A stretch of DNA of 30,494 bases, from positions 1-30,494 of the IMG/VR virus record IMGVR_UViG_3300022074_000238; one strand, 5' to 3'. The DNA is from a virus. The notes beneath the pieces are model-generated. The model had not been told where the DNA came from, ran no database searches, and saw nothing but the letters and a program-made list of their open reading frames with translations. Shown piece after piece: positions 22,679-29,230 of this stretch; position 1 is the first letter of the stretch; every line of letters begins with the position of its first letter. The position numbers and the translations under genes were made by a program.

Positions 22679-23904
22679 TGGCTGCACCTACTCTGCGTGT
22701 TAGGTTTGGTTTCACTCCTAATAGGTTTACGCTTGATGATGCTATACGTGGTCGTCTTGACTCCGGGAACGTTTTAGGTGGTGCTACAACTTTTACTGAT
22801 GTAACTTCTTTTGTTCAGTCAGTTTCAATAAATCGTGGTAGATCTCGAGACCTTAACTCTTTTAGTTCAGGATCAGCATCAATTGTTTTAGAAAACTCTA
22901 CGGACGGAAGGTTTAACCCTGCTAACACTAACGGACCTTATTTTCCTGGTATCGAGCCACTTATTGATGTAATTGTTGATTGTTTGGTTGCAGGTGAGTC
23001 AACTTATACAAATCTTTACACGGGTCTTGTTACTGATTGGGTGACTCAGTATCCTAATAAAACCACTTCTAAGGTGCAGGTTTCATGCTCTGATGACTTT
23101 GTTAAGTTAGCAAATATTGAAACTACAAGTTTGTCAGTGAGTTCAACGGATTCAGGTTCAATGATTTCAAGTATCCTGGCTAATTCTCAAGTTGCTTATT
23201 CTGGCTCTACTTCAATTGATACAGGTAATTCAACAATGCAGTCAATCAACAAAAGCAGCAACGCTTTAGATTTAATTCAAGAGATTGAAAAAAGCGAGAA
23301 CGGAGCATTTTTTGTTGGTGCTGATGGCACTCTTAACTTTAAAAACAGGCACGCATCATTTCCTACAACAACCACGACAACGTTTTCAGATGACGGCTCT
23401 GATATACCTTATCTTGAACTTAACCAGCCTGTTGATGATGACTTAATCTTTAACGTCATAAATCTAAAACGTGAGGGTGGTTCTGTTCAAACTGCAACGG
23501 ATACAGCTAGTCAAGGTAAATATTTGAAGCGTTACCTTGAGAGATCTAACTTGCTTAACTCATCTGACTCTGATGTTGGTGATGCTGCAAAGTTTTTGCT
23601 AGCTAAATTCAAAGACGCTTTACCTAGGTTCAGTTCAATGGTTCTAAATGTTGACACTTTATCCACTGCTAATCAGTTAGTGGTCTTGGGTCTTGAACTT
23701 ATTTCTGGAATAAAAATAGAGATTACTCCACCTGGTGAGTCATCTCAGGTATCTCGTGAGTCTGTTATTGATGGTATCAATCTTGCAATAACCCCACAGG
23801 ACTTTGTTGTGCGTTTTAACGTATCTGATGCAGTCAACTCTGCATTCTTTAGGCTTAATTCTGCGACTTATGGTCAGCTCGATGACGATAGGCTTGCTTA
23901 TTGA
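22678..23904 (+). CDS. Distal minor tail / baseplate hub-like protein
   Basis: This 408-residue protein follows the tape measure, the usual place of the distal tail or hub protein. The opening region has VTSFVQSVSINRGRSRDL and SIVLENSTDGRFNPAN, typical of phage minor tail proteins with a gp27-like first domain. ALDLIQEIEKSENGAFFVGADGTLNFKNR, quoted in outline, matches the hub pattern in which a ligand-free domain reads F-D--G-L-F--R. The C-terminus is beta-rich. A repeat-rich gap follows, so this is the last late gene. The fibres are encoded far upstream, which is unusual. Confidence 0.75.
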   Translation: MAAPTLRVRFGFTPNRFTLDDAIRGRLDSGNVLGGATTFTDVTSFVQSVSINRGRSRDLNSFSSGSASIVLENSTDGRFNPANTNGPYFPGIEPLIDVIVDCLVAGESTYTNLYTGLVTDWVTQYPNKTTSKVQVSCSDDFVKLANIETTSLSVSSTDSGSMISSILANSQVAYSGSTSIDTGNSTMQSINKSSNALDLIQEIEKSENGAFFVGADGTLNFKNRHASFPTTTTTTFSDDGSDIPYLELNQPVDDDLIFNVINLKREGGSVQTATDTASQGKYLKRYLERSNLLNSSDSDVGDAAKFLLAKFKDALPRFSSMVLNVDTLSTANQLVVLGLELISGIKIEITPPGESSQVSRESVIDGINLAITPQDFVVRFNVSDAVNSAFFRLNSATYGQLDDDRLAY

Positions 23905-23946
23905 CAGTGGGGGTTTATCCCCTGGACTTTTACAAATCGCTTAGAA

Positions 23947-23970
23947 AGGCTACAAACTGCCTATTTTTTT
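23947..23970 (+). terminator. Weak terminator at end of late operon
   Basis: AGGC (23947-23950) and GCCT (23959-23962) flank an 8-base loop and lead into ATTTTTTT. The stem is short, but the T tract and position after the last tail gene fit an intrinsic terminator. Confidence 0.5.
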
Positions 23971-24090
23971 GAAACCGAGCCAAAACCGAGCCATTTAGCA
24001 TGTTTTATCTCGGTTTTAGCCTGGTATCTCCTATCGTTCTTGCTTATTTGCGTAAAAGGTCGGTGGTGTCCTACTCTCCCCATGGTTTGT

Positions 24091-24131
24091 GGAAACTATG
24101 GAAACTATGGAAACTATGGAAACTATGGAAA
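24091..24131 (+). repeat. Direct repeat GGAAACTAT, four copies plus GGAAA
   Basis: Perfect 9-bp units begin at 24091, 24100, 24109 and 24118, and a partial fifth at 24127. They are the left half of a larger symmetric array with the TTCC units at 24161-24200. Confidence 0.95.
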
Positions 24132-24160
24132 GAAAACGGCATATTTTTTGGGTCTTAGTT

Positions 24161-24200
24161 TTCCATTAATTCCAATAATTCCAATAATTCCAATAATTCC
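24161..24200 (+). repeat. Direct repeat TTCCAATAA
   Basis: TTCC recurs every 9 bp at 24161, 24170, 24179, 24188 and 24197. The middle three units are perfect TTCCAATAA and the first is TTCCATTAA. This is the right half of the dyad; each TTCC mirrors a GGAA on the left about a centre at 24145/24146. Confidence 0.95.
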
Positions 24201-24227
24201 GAGCCAAACCGAGCCAAAACCGAGCCA
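24199..24227 (+). repeat. Helically phased CCGAGCCA boxes, right cluster
   Basis: CCGAGCCA begins at 24199, 24209 and 24220, spaced 10 and 11 bp, so all face the same side of the helix. Two more copies lie at 23975 and 23986 on the other side of the 9-bp arrays. An inverted relative (CTCGGTTTTAGC) lies at 24009. Confidence 0.9.
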
Positions 24228-24264
24228 AAAATATATAAATTTATCCAACTAATCTTGGGGTTTT

Positions 24265-24305
24265 GAGTTAAAATCTTACTTATTGGTTAGCAACAAAGGA
24301 GTAAA
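24265..24305 (+). promoter_or_regulatory. Promoter-like TAAAAT and GGTTAGCAA leader of early operon
   Basis: A TAAAAT hexamer around 24265-24271 is followed by TTGGTTAGCAACAAAGGAG and the ATG at 24306. The leader matches the one at 18289. No good -35 is seen. Confidence 0.4.
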
Positions 24306-24758
24306 ATGACCGAAAATATTAAGCCAACTGAAAAACAGAAGGCTTTACTTAAAGCTACTGGTTTTGTCAGTAGTAAAAATCAACAGATCAGCTGCGATTG
24401 TGGTTGTGATGTTCGTGGTTTAACTGAGTATCAGTTATCTGCGTATAGAAAAAATACGGAGCTCAAAAGTTATGAGACTTATAATCCTGAAAGAAAAGTA
24501 AACGAGTTAGTTACTGTGCCTAAGCACTTTAAGAACCGTGAACATCTTTGGGGTGTATCTCTTGGGCATCATGAGAGTGAGATAAGAGCTTTTAGTTCAG
24601 CTCTTGCAATGGTTAGAAAAGTTGCAATTGATATCTTGCTTACTCAGGAACTTGCCGACTCTATCGAGTGGTTTGAGTTTTGGAGTGAGGATGAAAAACT
24701 TGCTGTTCTAAAAGTTGAAGGTGACGAAATCGTCAGCGCAGGTCTTGACCGTGGCTAG
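24306..24758 (+). CDS. Hypothetical early protein with Cys cluster
   Basis: This 150-residue protein is the first gene after the repeat locus and has a strong AAAGGAG site in the shared leader. Near residue 30 it has SCDCGCDVRG, a compact Cys cluster that could bind metal. The remainder has a charged, helix-rich look (HHESEIRAFSSALAMVRKV, then SIEWFEFWSEDEKLAVL). I recognise no family. Its place, before small genes and the integrase, suggests an early or lysogeny-related role. The next gene overlaps its end by eight bases. Confidence 0.72.
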   Translation: MTENIKPTEKQKALLKATGFVSSKNQQISCDCGCDVRGLTEYQLSAYRKNTELKSYETYNPERKVNELVTVPKHFKNREHLWGVSLGHHESEIRAFSSALAMVRKVAIDILLTQELADSIEWFEFWSEDEKLAVLKVEGDEIVSAGLDRG

Positions 24759-25116
24759 CGTTGGTATCACTACTTGTAAGCACGGCACTCCCCTGCATGA
24801 GCAGGGTGAGGTCGGTAGTGGTGATTGGTTTCATTCTAAAAAGTGCACAGCTGAGTATTGTCTGCCTATCCCTTTTGACCCTCGTCATTTCAAAAATGAG
24901 AGCGTCATTGAATGGGTTGACGGTGGCTATCTTGAGTCGTTCTCTTGCGAAGGGCATGAGGGCGAGTGCGATAGTTATGCTCGTGACGTTGCAGGTCCTG
25001 ACAGGTGTGCTGAGTGTGGCTACGGTTTTGAGGACGTTGAAGACCTTAATGACCCAAGTTATCCAATGCATATGTGGAAGCATCCTATATGTCCTGGAGG
25101 TGACTTCCGTGGCTAA
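24751..25116 (+). CDS. Cys/His-rich hypothetical protein
   Basis: This 121-residue protein starts at GTG 24751, overlapping the preceding gene, with AGGTC upstream. ATG 24715 is in frame but lies inside that gene. It is rich in Cys and His: TTCKHG, KKCTAEYC, SCEGHEGEC, and CAECGYGFEDVED, which has the form of half a zinc ribbon. The C-terminus is MWKHPICPGG. These spacings suggest two metal sites, but no named family is recognised. The next gene overlaps its end. Confidence 0.7.
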   Translation: MASVGITTCKHGTPLHEQGEVGSGDWFHSKKCTAEYCLPIPFDPRHFKNESVIEWVDGGYLESFSCEGHEGECDSYARDVAGPDRCAECGYGFEDVEDLNDPSYPMHMWKHPICPGGDFRG

Positions 25117-25354
25117 AGATAAAAAATTCATTCTCAATATTGAACTTCCTACAACTATCGAGGTGATGGCTAGTGATTGGCGAGAAGCCAAAGAGTTAGG
25201 TAATCAACTCATGTATGGAGTAAATATTGAGTTAAAACATAAAAAAGAACTAATTGACAAGGTTGTGAAGTTAGAAGTTCACGACATGAATGTTGACGAA
25301 GTTCTTGACGAAAATGGCGAGTTTCCAAAGGGTTCATTTGGAGAGGAGGAATAA
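25109..25354 (+). CDS. Small charged hypothetical protein
   Basis: This 81-residue protein begins at GTG 25109, eight bases after GGAGG; GTG 25100 is in frame but lies on the ribosome site. The frame is open much further upstream, but that part is the shadow of the Cys-rich gene. The product begins AKDKKFILNIELPTT, has a helical middle, and ends in an acidic tail. The lone beta-strand opening and charged helices suggest a small regulatory or binding protein; the family is unknown. TAATG joins it to the next gene. Confidence 0.62.
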   Translation: MAKDKKFILNIELPTTIEVMASDWREAKELGNQLMYGVNIELKHKKELIDKVVKLEVHDMNVDEVLDENGEFPKGSFGEEE

Positions 25355-25512
25355 TGGCTAAAGGTAAAGGTATCAATAAGGCAACACAATTAACTTATCA
25401 GCTTATCGTTCATGACCATGGATTTGATGTCTTGAGCGTAGAGTTTGCTAAGGCTTTAGAAAAAGAGCATAGAAGGTTACTTCGACTACCTGCCGATAAG
25501 GTGGTGGAATAA
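25354..25512 (+). CDS. Small hypothetical protein, 52 residues
   Basis: This frame is joined to both neighbours by one-base TAATG overlaps and has a GAGAGGAGGA site. The product opens MAKGKGINKATQLTYQLIV, contains HDHGFDVLSVEFAKALEKEH and ends in LPADKVVE. The helix-rich pattern could be a compact DNA- or protein-binding unit. I recognise no family. Confidence 0.62.
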   Translation: MAKGKGINKATQLTYQLIVHDHGFDVLSVEFAKALEKEHRRLLRLPADKVVE

Positions 25513-25706
25513 TGCCGAAGGTAAAAATACCAAGTTCTGTTTTAAACAGTTTAGAAACTGTTAGGAGTTCTGGTCTTGTAAATATGGCTGACTTGCGTGG
25601 TATCAAAGAGTTGGTGCCTACGGAGGTTAGTGAGTGGCTTGATAGGAATAAATCTCTCTACATGGAGGGTTTCTTTTATGGCTTTGAAGCTGAGGAGGTT
25701 CAATAA
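25512..25706 (+). CDS. DUF5049-like small protein
   Basis: This 64-residue protein has LNSLETVRSSGLVNMADLRGI, then a helix with EWLDRNKSLYMEGFFYGFE. The pattern [IL]-x-x-VR-SG--NM-D, a spacer, and a final Y---[IF]--G matches the small phage family DUF5049, whose function is unknown. It lies immediately before the integrase and is joined to it by a TAATG overlap, so the two are probably made together. Confidence 0.62.
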   Translation: MPKVKIPSSVLNSLETVRSSGLVNMADLRGIKELVPTEVSEWLDRNKSLYMEGFFYGFEAEEVQ

Positions 25707-26902
25707 TGGCTTGGACTCATATTCGTAAACGTGAAACTAAAAAAGGCACGGTTTATCAGGCAAGTGTTAAAGAAGTTGTTGAGGGTAAAGATAAAACAAT
25801 TTGGTCAGGGACCTTCAAAACTAAGGGCGAAGCTCAAGCGTCTGTAACTGAGTATCTTGATGGTGTTAATAAAGGCACCATCAAGCATGTTGTTGACAAG
25901 ACTAATTTTAAAGCGTTTTGTCTAAATGTTTGGCTGCCGTCTTGCCGTGTAAAAGTTGAACGTGCTGAAACTTTAAAAAAGTATCAAATGTATTTGGATA
26001 ATCATTGGATGGAGCACTTTGGGTCTTTGAAAATGACAAAGATTGACTCTGTAATGCTTAACCGTTGGCTTGAGGTCAAGCGTGCTGAGGGCTTGTCTGA
26101 GGGCTACCTTGCTCGTTTACAGGGTGTTTTAAGCTCTGTATTTGAGTTGGCTGTTGAGACAAACTCCCTGGGCACAAATCCAATGAAAAAAAAGGCGACT
26201 GTTCGTGTCAAAATTCCAAAGACCAACCGTGACGCTTATTCTGTTGAGGAGGTCAGGGGTATCTTGGCTTATATCAAAGATAACGACATGATCAGGCGTG
26301 ACTATTTTTTCTTTTATCTTGCTTTGACGACAGGTCTTAGACGTGGGGAGCTTTGTGGTATAAGGCTTGAGGACATCAAGTATTCTGCTGATGGGCTGAC
26401 TTCCGTCATTTCAGTCACTAAACATGTTGAAAAAGTAAGAGATGGAGGACGAACCGTAGACTTTGTTGGGTCTAGCTCAAAGAAAAACCATAACCGTATG
26501 GTTCCTCTTGACGTCAGCTCAACTGCCGAACTTAAAAGGCACCTTGAGAGATGTCACTCTGGCGAGGTCTATGGTCGTTCCTGGAACTCCAACAATGAGG
26601 ACCGTGATATTTGGTCCAATGACGGTTGGTTATTCCATCGTGGTAATGGTCGAGCTGTTGTGCCTGACTCTTACACTGCCGCTTTTAAGCGATATTGTAA
26701 GCAGGGAGGTTTCCGTTATATGGGACTTCACGCTACTCGTCATACTGTTGCTACAGGTTTGCACCGTGCAAACGTTCCTATTGGCACTTCTGCCACTCTC
26801 TTGGGTCAAACTCCTGAGACGTTCTTACGCACTTATGTTCACATCTCGGATGATGACCTTGTTGCTGGCCAATCAGCTTGGGCTGATGAACTAAAAAACT
26901 AA
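25706..26902 (+). CDS. int: Tyrosine recombinase integrase
   Basis: This 398-residue protein should integrate the phage into, and help excise it from, the host chromosome. The N-terminal ~60 residues look like an arm-binding AP2-type domain (WTHIRKRETKKGTVYQASV in outline), followed by a core-binding domain at ~70-165. The catalytic domain has Arg 212 in TTGLRRGEL, H342-x-x-R345-H346 in HATRH, and Tyr 377 in FLRTYVH. All key residues are present. A strong bidirectional hairpin follows. The likely attP should lie close by, but no host att sequence can be identified. Confidence 0.95.
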   Translation: MAWTHIRKRETKKGTVYQASVKEVVEGKDKTIWSGTFKTKGEAQASVTEYLDGVNKGTIKHVVDKTNFKAFCLNVWLPSCRVKVERAETLKKYQMYLDNHWMEHFGSLKMTKIDSVMLNRWLEVKRAEGLSEGYLARLQGVLSSVFELAVETNSLGTNPMKKKATVRVKIPKTNRDAYSVEEVRGILAYIKDNDMIRRDYFFFYLALTTGLRRGELCGIRLEDIKYSADGLTSVISVTKHVEKVRDGGRTVDFVGSSSKKNHNRMVPLDVSSTAELKRHLERCHSGEVYGRSWNSNNEDRDIWSNDGWLFHRGNGRAVVPDSYTAAFKRYCKQGGFRYMGLHATRHTVATGLHRANVPIGTSATLLGQTPETFLRTYVHISDDDLVAGQSAWADELKN

Positions 26903-26933
26903 GTGCGTTCGTTGGCATAGAACGTTTAAGGTC

Positions 26934-26961
26934 AAAAACGGCAGGTAAAACTGCCGTTTTT
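26934..26961 (+). terminator. Bidirectional intrinsic terminator
   Basis: AAAAACGGCAG (26934-26944), loop GTAAAA and CTGCCGTTTTT (26951-26961) form a perfect 11-bp stem with T tracts on both strands. It can stop the integrase transcript and, in the other direction, the minus-strand gene at 27073. Confidence 0.92.
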
Positions 26962-27072
26962 GTTTTGTGCTTGTTTTATTGGTTTTTGAGTGTGGGACTA
27001 TGTTGCCTAGTTAAAATCTAAATCGCACACAGAGGCTTACAGGTGCCTGTTTAAAAGCCTTGTTTATTGGGT

Positions 27073-27270
27073 TTATGATTCCTTGGTCTTGTTGGGTCCT
27101 AAAGCCTCATTGATGTTGTTATGTCTTATTTCTTGTCTGTCTTTTAAGTTTAGTTGTTCTCGTTCGTCTACTGCACCTTGCAAGATGTCGACAATTTTCT
27201 CTAGGTCAATTGCTTTGAGTGTTGTTTTCCAACTGTTTATAAATTCTATAATTTTAGTTTGATTATCCAT
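27073..27270 (-). CDS. Small minus-strand protein, possible control gene
   Basis: This is the only credible minus-strand gene. It encodes 65 residues, charged and helix-rich: opening MDNQTKIIEFINSWKTT, then LEKIVDILQGAVDEREQ and a polar tail. Codon choice looks like that of the phage. It diverges from the early gene at 27432 across an operator-like region and ends before a bidirectional terminator, the position of a lysis-lysogeny regulator. No HTH motif can be recognised in so short a protein, and the ribosome site is weak. It could instead be an antisense frame. Confidence 0.48.
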   Translation of the reverse strand: MDNQTKIIEFINSWKTTLKAIDLEKIVDILQGAVDEREQLNLKDRQEIRHNNINEALGPNKTKES

Positions 27271-27344
27271 AAAATAATCTTAGAGTCCTGGCTATTCAAA
27301 AACAACCAAAGAGTGACAAAATAATTCTAAGGTCTAGGCGACGA

Positions 27345-27400
27345 TTTGTTTTTTTTGTAGTATCTTTATTCTTACGAAGTTACCTTTATTGCTTAACTTC
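27345..27400. promoter_or_regulatory. Divergent control region with inverted repeat
   Basis: GAAGTTA (27376-27382) and TAACTTC (27394-27400) are perfect 7-bp arms separated by 11 bp, the form of a dimer-binding operator. It lies between the minus-strand gene and the early genes. TTTGTTTTTTTTGT (27345-27358) just upstream also occurs at 15-28. A promoter is likely here, but its hexamers are not clear. Confidence 0.45.
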
Positions 27401-27431
27401 TAGATAGTCTAAAGATTGGAGTGGATTGACA

Positions 27432-27686
27432 ATGATTGCAAACGCACAACCCTGTCGTATACGTTCGAGTCATCCACTCCGTTCTTTAAATTACAAACAG
27501 GGCGACACAGTTCATTTAATTTATTCAAGGCATCCTAGTGAGATCATTGAATATAAAAATGCAATTTTCAAAAAGTGTCAGGTGCGAGGTTCTGTTGATT
27601 CAGTTATTTTTTCTTATAACAATGTTCAGTATGTTCTACCCTTGCATCAAATTGGTGTTATGGGGGTAGATATTGCAAAGCTCTGA
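27432..27686 (+). CDS. Early hypothetical protein
   Basis: This 84-residue protein is the first early gene to the right of the operator-like region. ATG 27432 is ten bases after GGAG; TTG 27426 in the same frame is four bases after it and is an equal alternative. The sequence reads beta-rich (GDTVHLIYSRHPSEIIEYK, then VIFSYNNVQYVLPLHQIGV). I recognise no family. The HTH gene overlaps its end by 14 bases. Confidence 0.62.
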   Translation: MIANAQPCRIRSSHPLRSLNYKQGDTVHLIYSRHPSEIIEYKNAIFKKCQVRGSVDSVIFSYNNVQYVLPLHQIGVMGVDIAKL

Positions 27687-27846
27687 CGATTTAATGACAG
27701 TTGCCGAAGTCTGCAACTTGTTAAAAATTTCAAAGTCTAGCGTTTATCAAATGGTAAATGATGGACGCTTGCCGTCTGTTAAGTTGCCTGGTGTTCGTAG
27801 ATTTTTTATAAAACGTTCTGATTTAGAGGAGATATTTAATGGATGA
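27673..27846 (+). CDS. HTH DNA-binding protein, excisionase/MerR-like
   Basis: This 57-residue protein starts at TTG 27673 six bases after GGGGGT; ATG 27694 is an alternative. It contains the excisionase/MerR-type helix-turn-helix: MTVAEVCNLLKISKSSVYQMV, then DGRLPSVKLPGVRRFFIKRSDLEEI, in outline. The T-x-E-x---L-IS--T-Y--V pattern and the wing with R-F-I-R-DLE are characteristic. It may act as an excisionase with the integrase or as an early regulator. Genes overlap on both sides. Confidence 0.8.
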   Translation: MQSSDDLMTVAEVCNLLKISKSSVYQMVNDGRLPSVKLPGVRRFFIKRSDLEEIFNG

Positions 27847-28273
27847 TAAATTATTGGAGCTGTTGGTTCCATTTCCAAAAGATTACATAAAAGAAAAACC
27901 GGGCAAGGCTCAAGCGTCTTATGTTCAACATGGTGTTGTGCGTCAACGCTTGCTAGACGTTCTTGGTTTTTACGAATGGCAGATAGACCGTGAGATATTT
28001 AATTCTGATGGATCATTAAGTGGTTGCGTTGGAACTCTTACAATTTTTCTCGATGGCATGCCGTTAAAAGTTTCAGGTTCAGGTGATGTTGAACGAGACC
28101 AAGGTTCAAATGGTGCAAATCTTAAGCATGCTGAGTCTGATGCTTTTAAACGTGCTGCTATGAATTTGGGACTTGGTTTGCATTTATGGTGCGGTGATGA
28201 ATATTTTATATATAATAAAAATAAAAAAAAGGGTGAACTATCAAATGAGCAAGCCGAGGCTGATAATTCATGA
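27839..28273 (+). CDS. Rad52-like single-strand annealing protein
   Basis: This 144-residue protein probably anneals complementary DNA during phage recombination. KAQASYVQHGVVRQRLLDVLG, then FYEWQIDRE and a beta-sheet region through VGTLTIFLDGMPLKVSG, lead to GSGDVERD and LKHAESDAFKRAAMNLGLGLHLW in outline. The K-AESDAFKRA---LG-G--LW block is the Rad52/Sak signature. Its length fits the core without a tail. It is joined to the HTH gene before and the WhiB gene after by overlaps, in an early operon. Confidence 0.82.
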   Translation: MDDKLLELLVPFPKDYIKEKPGKAQASYVQHGVVRQRLLDVLGFYEWQIDREIFNSDGSLSGCVGTLTIFLDGMPLKVSGSGDVERDQGSNGANLKHAESDAFKRAAMNLGLGLHLWCGDEYFIYNKNKKKGELSNEQAEADNS

Positions 28274-28964
28274 ATTTGAGGAAGATGCTTATTCGAGTGA
28301 GTGGTTTGCTAGGGCTAGTTGCTTTGGTCTTAGGACTTCGTTATTTTTTCCAAGCAATCCAAGAGAACACACGGATTTCCAACACTTTGAGTCGCATCTT
28401 ATCTGCCTTGGGTGTCCTGTAATGGACGAATGTGTTGCTACTTCTGTTATCCGTAATGATGACCAAGGGTTTATGGGTATCCCTGGACTCAATCGTCAAA
28501 AATTAGACTTAAATTCAAACGTTAAAAATGCTATAAAAAGAGCATCTCTTGAGTTCAACAATCTTGAACCACAGTTTTCTCGTGAAGGTAGGTTAATCTC
28601 AAGACGTTGCGTATCTTGTCACAGACGTGTTAAAAAAATTCCTATCAATAATAATGATTGGGGTGGTCGTCAATCACGTTGTGCGTCATGTCTTGTCAAT
28701 AACAAAAAGCCTGGAGTCCGTCAGTCAACTGCCGCACCAATCTTTAATGAGTGGGGTTCTTTAATTTCAAAAGTTTGTAGTAAGTGCAAAGAAAGAAAGC
28801 CAAGTATTGAGTTCTCTAAACGTGATAAAGGGATTGGACAGACTAAGTCGTGGTGTAAAGCCTGCGTAGTAAACTTTGAGAAGGCTTGGCGGTCTAAAAA
28901 GAAAAAGGTTAAAGATCTTAAAACTCCTGAGCAAATTGTAAAAGAACAGAAAGGTTTTAAATAA
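28245..28964 (+). CDS. WhiB-like protein fused to two zinc ribbons
   Basis: This 239-residue protein begins like a WhiB regulator: Cys 26 in RASC, Cys 54 and 57 in CLGCPV, and Cys 63 in ECVAT. The spacing C-x27-C-x2-C-x5-C suits a 4Fe-4S or redox cluster, and GFMGIPG stands in for the family's G-[VI]-WGG turn. From ~115 there are two related Cys4 units, each opening with E/W-G-x-LIS and holding C-x2-C near residues 120 and 172, with a second C-x2-C downstream of each. The C-terminus is basic. WhiB proteins bind sigma factor or DNA; the ribbons may add DNA binding. ATG 28245 follows AGGGTG. Confidence 0.85.
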   Translation: MSKPRLIIHEFEEDAYSSEWFARASCFGLRTSLFFPSNPREHTDFQHFESHLICLGCPVMDECVATSVIRNDDQGFMGIPGLNRQKLDLNSNVKNAIKRASLEFNNLEPQFSREGRLISRRCVSCHRRVKKIPINNNDWGGRQSRCASCLVNNKKPGVRQSTAAPIFNEWGSLISKVCSKCKERKPSIEFSKRDKGIGQTKSWCKACVVNFEKAWRSKKKKVKDLKTPEQIVKEQKGFK

Positions 28965-29230
28965 TGAACCTTGATGATGCCTGGTTTAAACAAATTGGGG
29001 ATAAATTAAGAAAGAAAAAGAAAGACGGCATCGTTCTCTTGCCTTGGCGACATGGTGTTGCTGATTCTCTACGGCATACTGTTCAGTTCATTCGTCAACA
29101 AAAAGACGAGGACTTTGCTTGCGTCACTAAAATCAATGATTCTGAATATGTAACAATTCCCTTTACTTTGTATGTCAAGTTGCTTGAAACTTACAAAACA
29201 GCCGAGTCTTTGAAAAAAGAGGAGCTTTAA
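28964..29230 (+). CDS. Hypothetical early protein, 88 residues
   Basis: This protein starts at a TAATG overlap after the WhiB-like gene. It opens NLDDAWFKQIGDKLRKKKK, continues DGIVLLPWRHGVADSLRH and TVQFIRQQ, and ends in a Lys/Glu-rich helix. The R-H-x-x-x-D-S-L pattern could form a compact alpha/beta fold, but I recognise no family. The stop overlaps the next ATG (TAATG), so it is made with the replication gene that follows. Confidence 0.65.
   Translation: MNLDDAWFKQIGDKLRKKKKDGIVLLPWRHGVADSLRHTVQFIRQQKDEDFACVTKINDSEYVTIPFTLYVKLLETYKTAESLKKEEL

Larger units (their letters stand above)
23905..24305 (+). other. Repeat-rich non-coding locus between late and early regions
   Basis: This 401-base stretch has no supported gene. 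It contains, in order: a weak terminator; two CCGAGCCA boxes (23975, 23986) 11 bp apart; an imperfect 12-bp inverted repeat (23979-23990 with 24009-24020); five GGAA motifs every 9 bp (24091-24130); five TTCC motifs every 9 bp (24161-24200); three CCGAGCCA boxes (24199, 24209, 24220); an AT-rich block; and a promoter/leader for the gene at 24306. The arrangement suggests a protein-binding locus such as an origin, a partition site or a control region. Confidence 0.7.

Noticed and set aside
24091-24200. CRISPR-like array
   Set aside because: The units are 9 bp and contiguous, with no distinct spacers and no cas genes.
24040-24252. 70-residue frame with GNYGNYG and IPIIPIIP repeats
   Set aside because: The repeats are only the translation of 9-bp DNA units. 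There is no ribosome site, and the frame crosses the inverted repeat and box clusters, which look like non-coding DNA.
24733-25191. 152-residue minus-strand frame
   Set aside because: It lies opposite three tightly overlapping + strand genes with good ribosome sites, and its product looks random.
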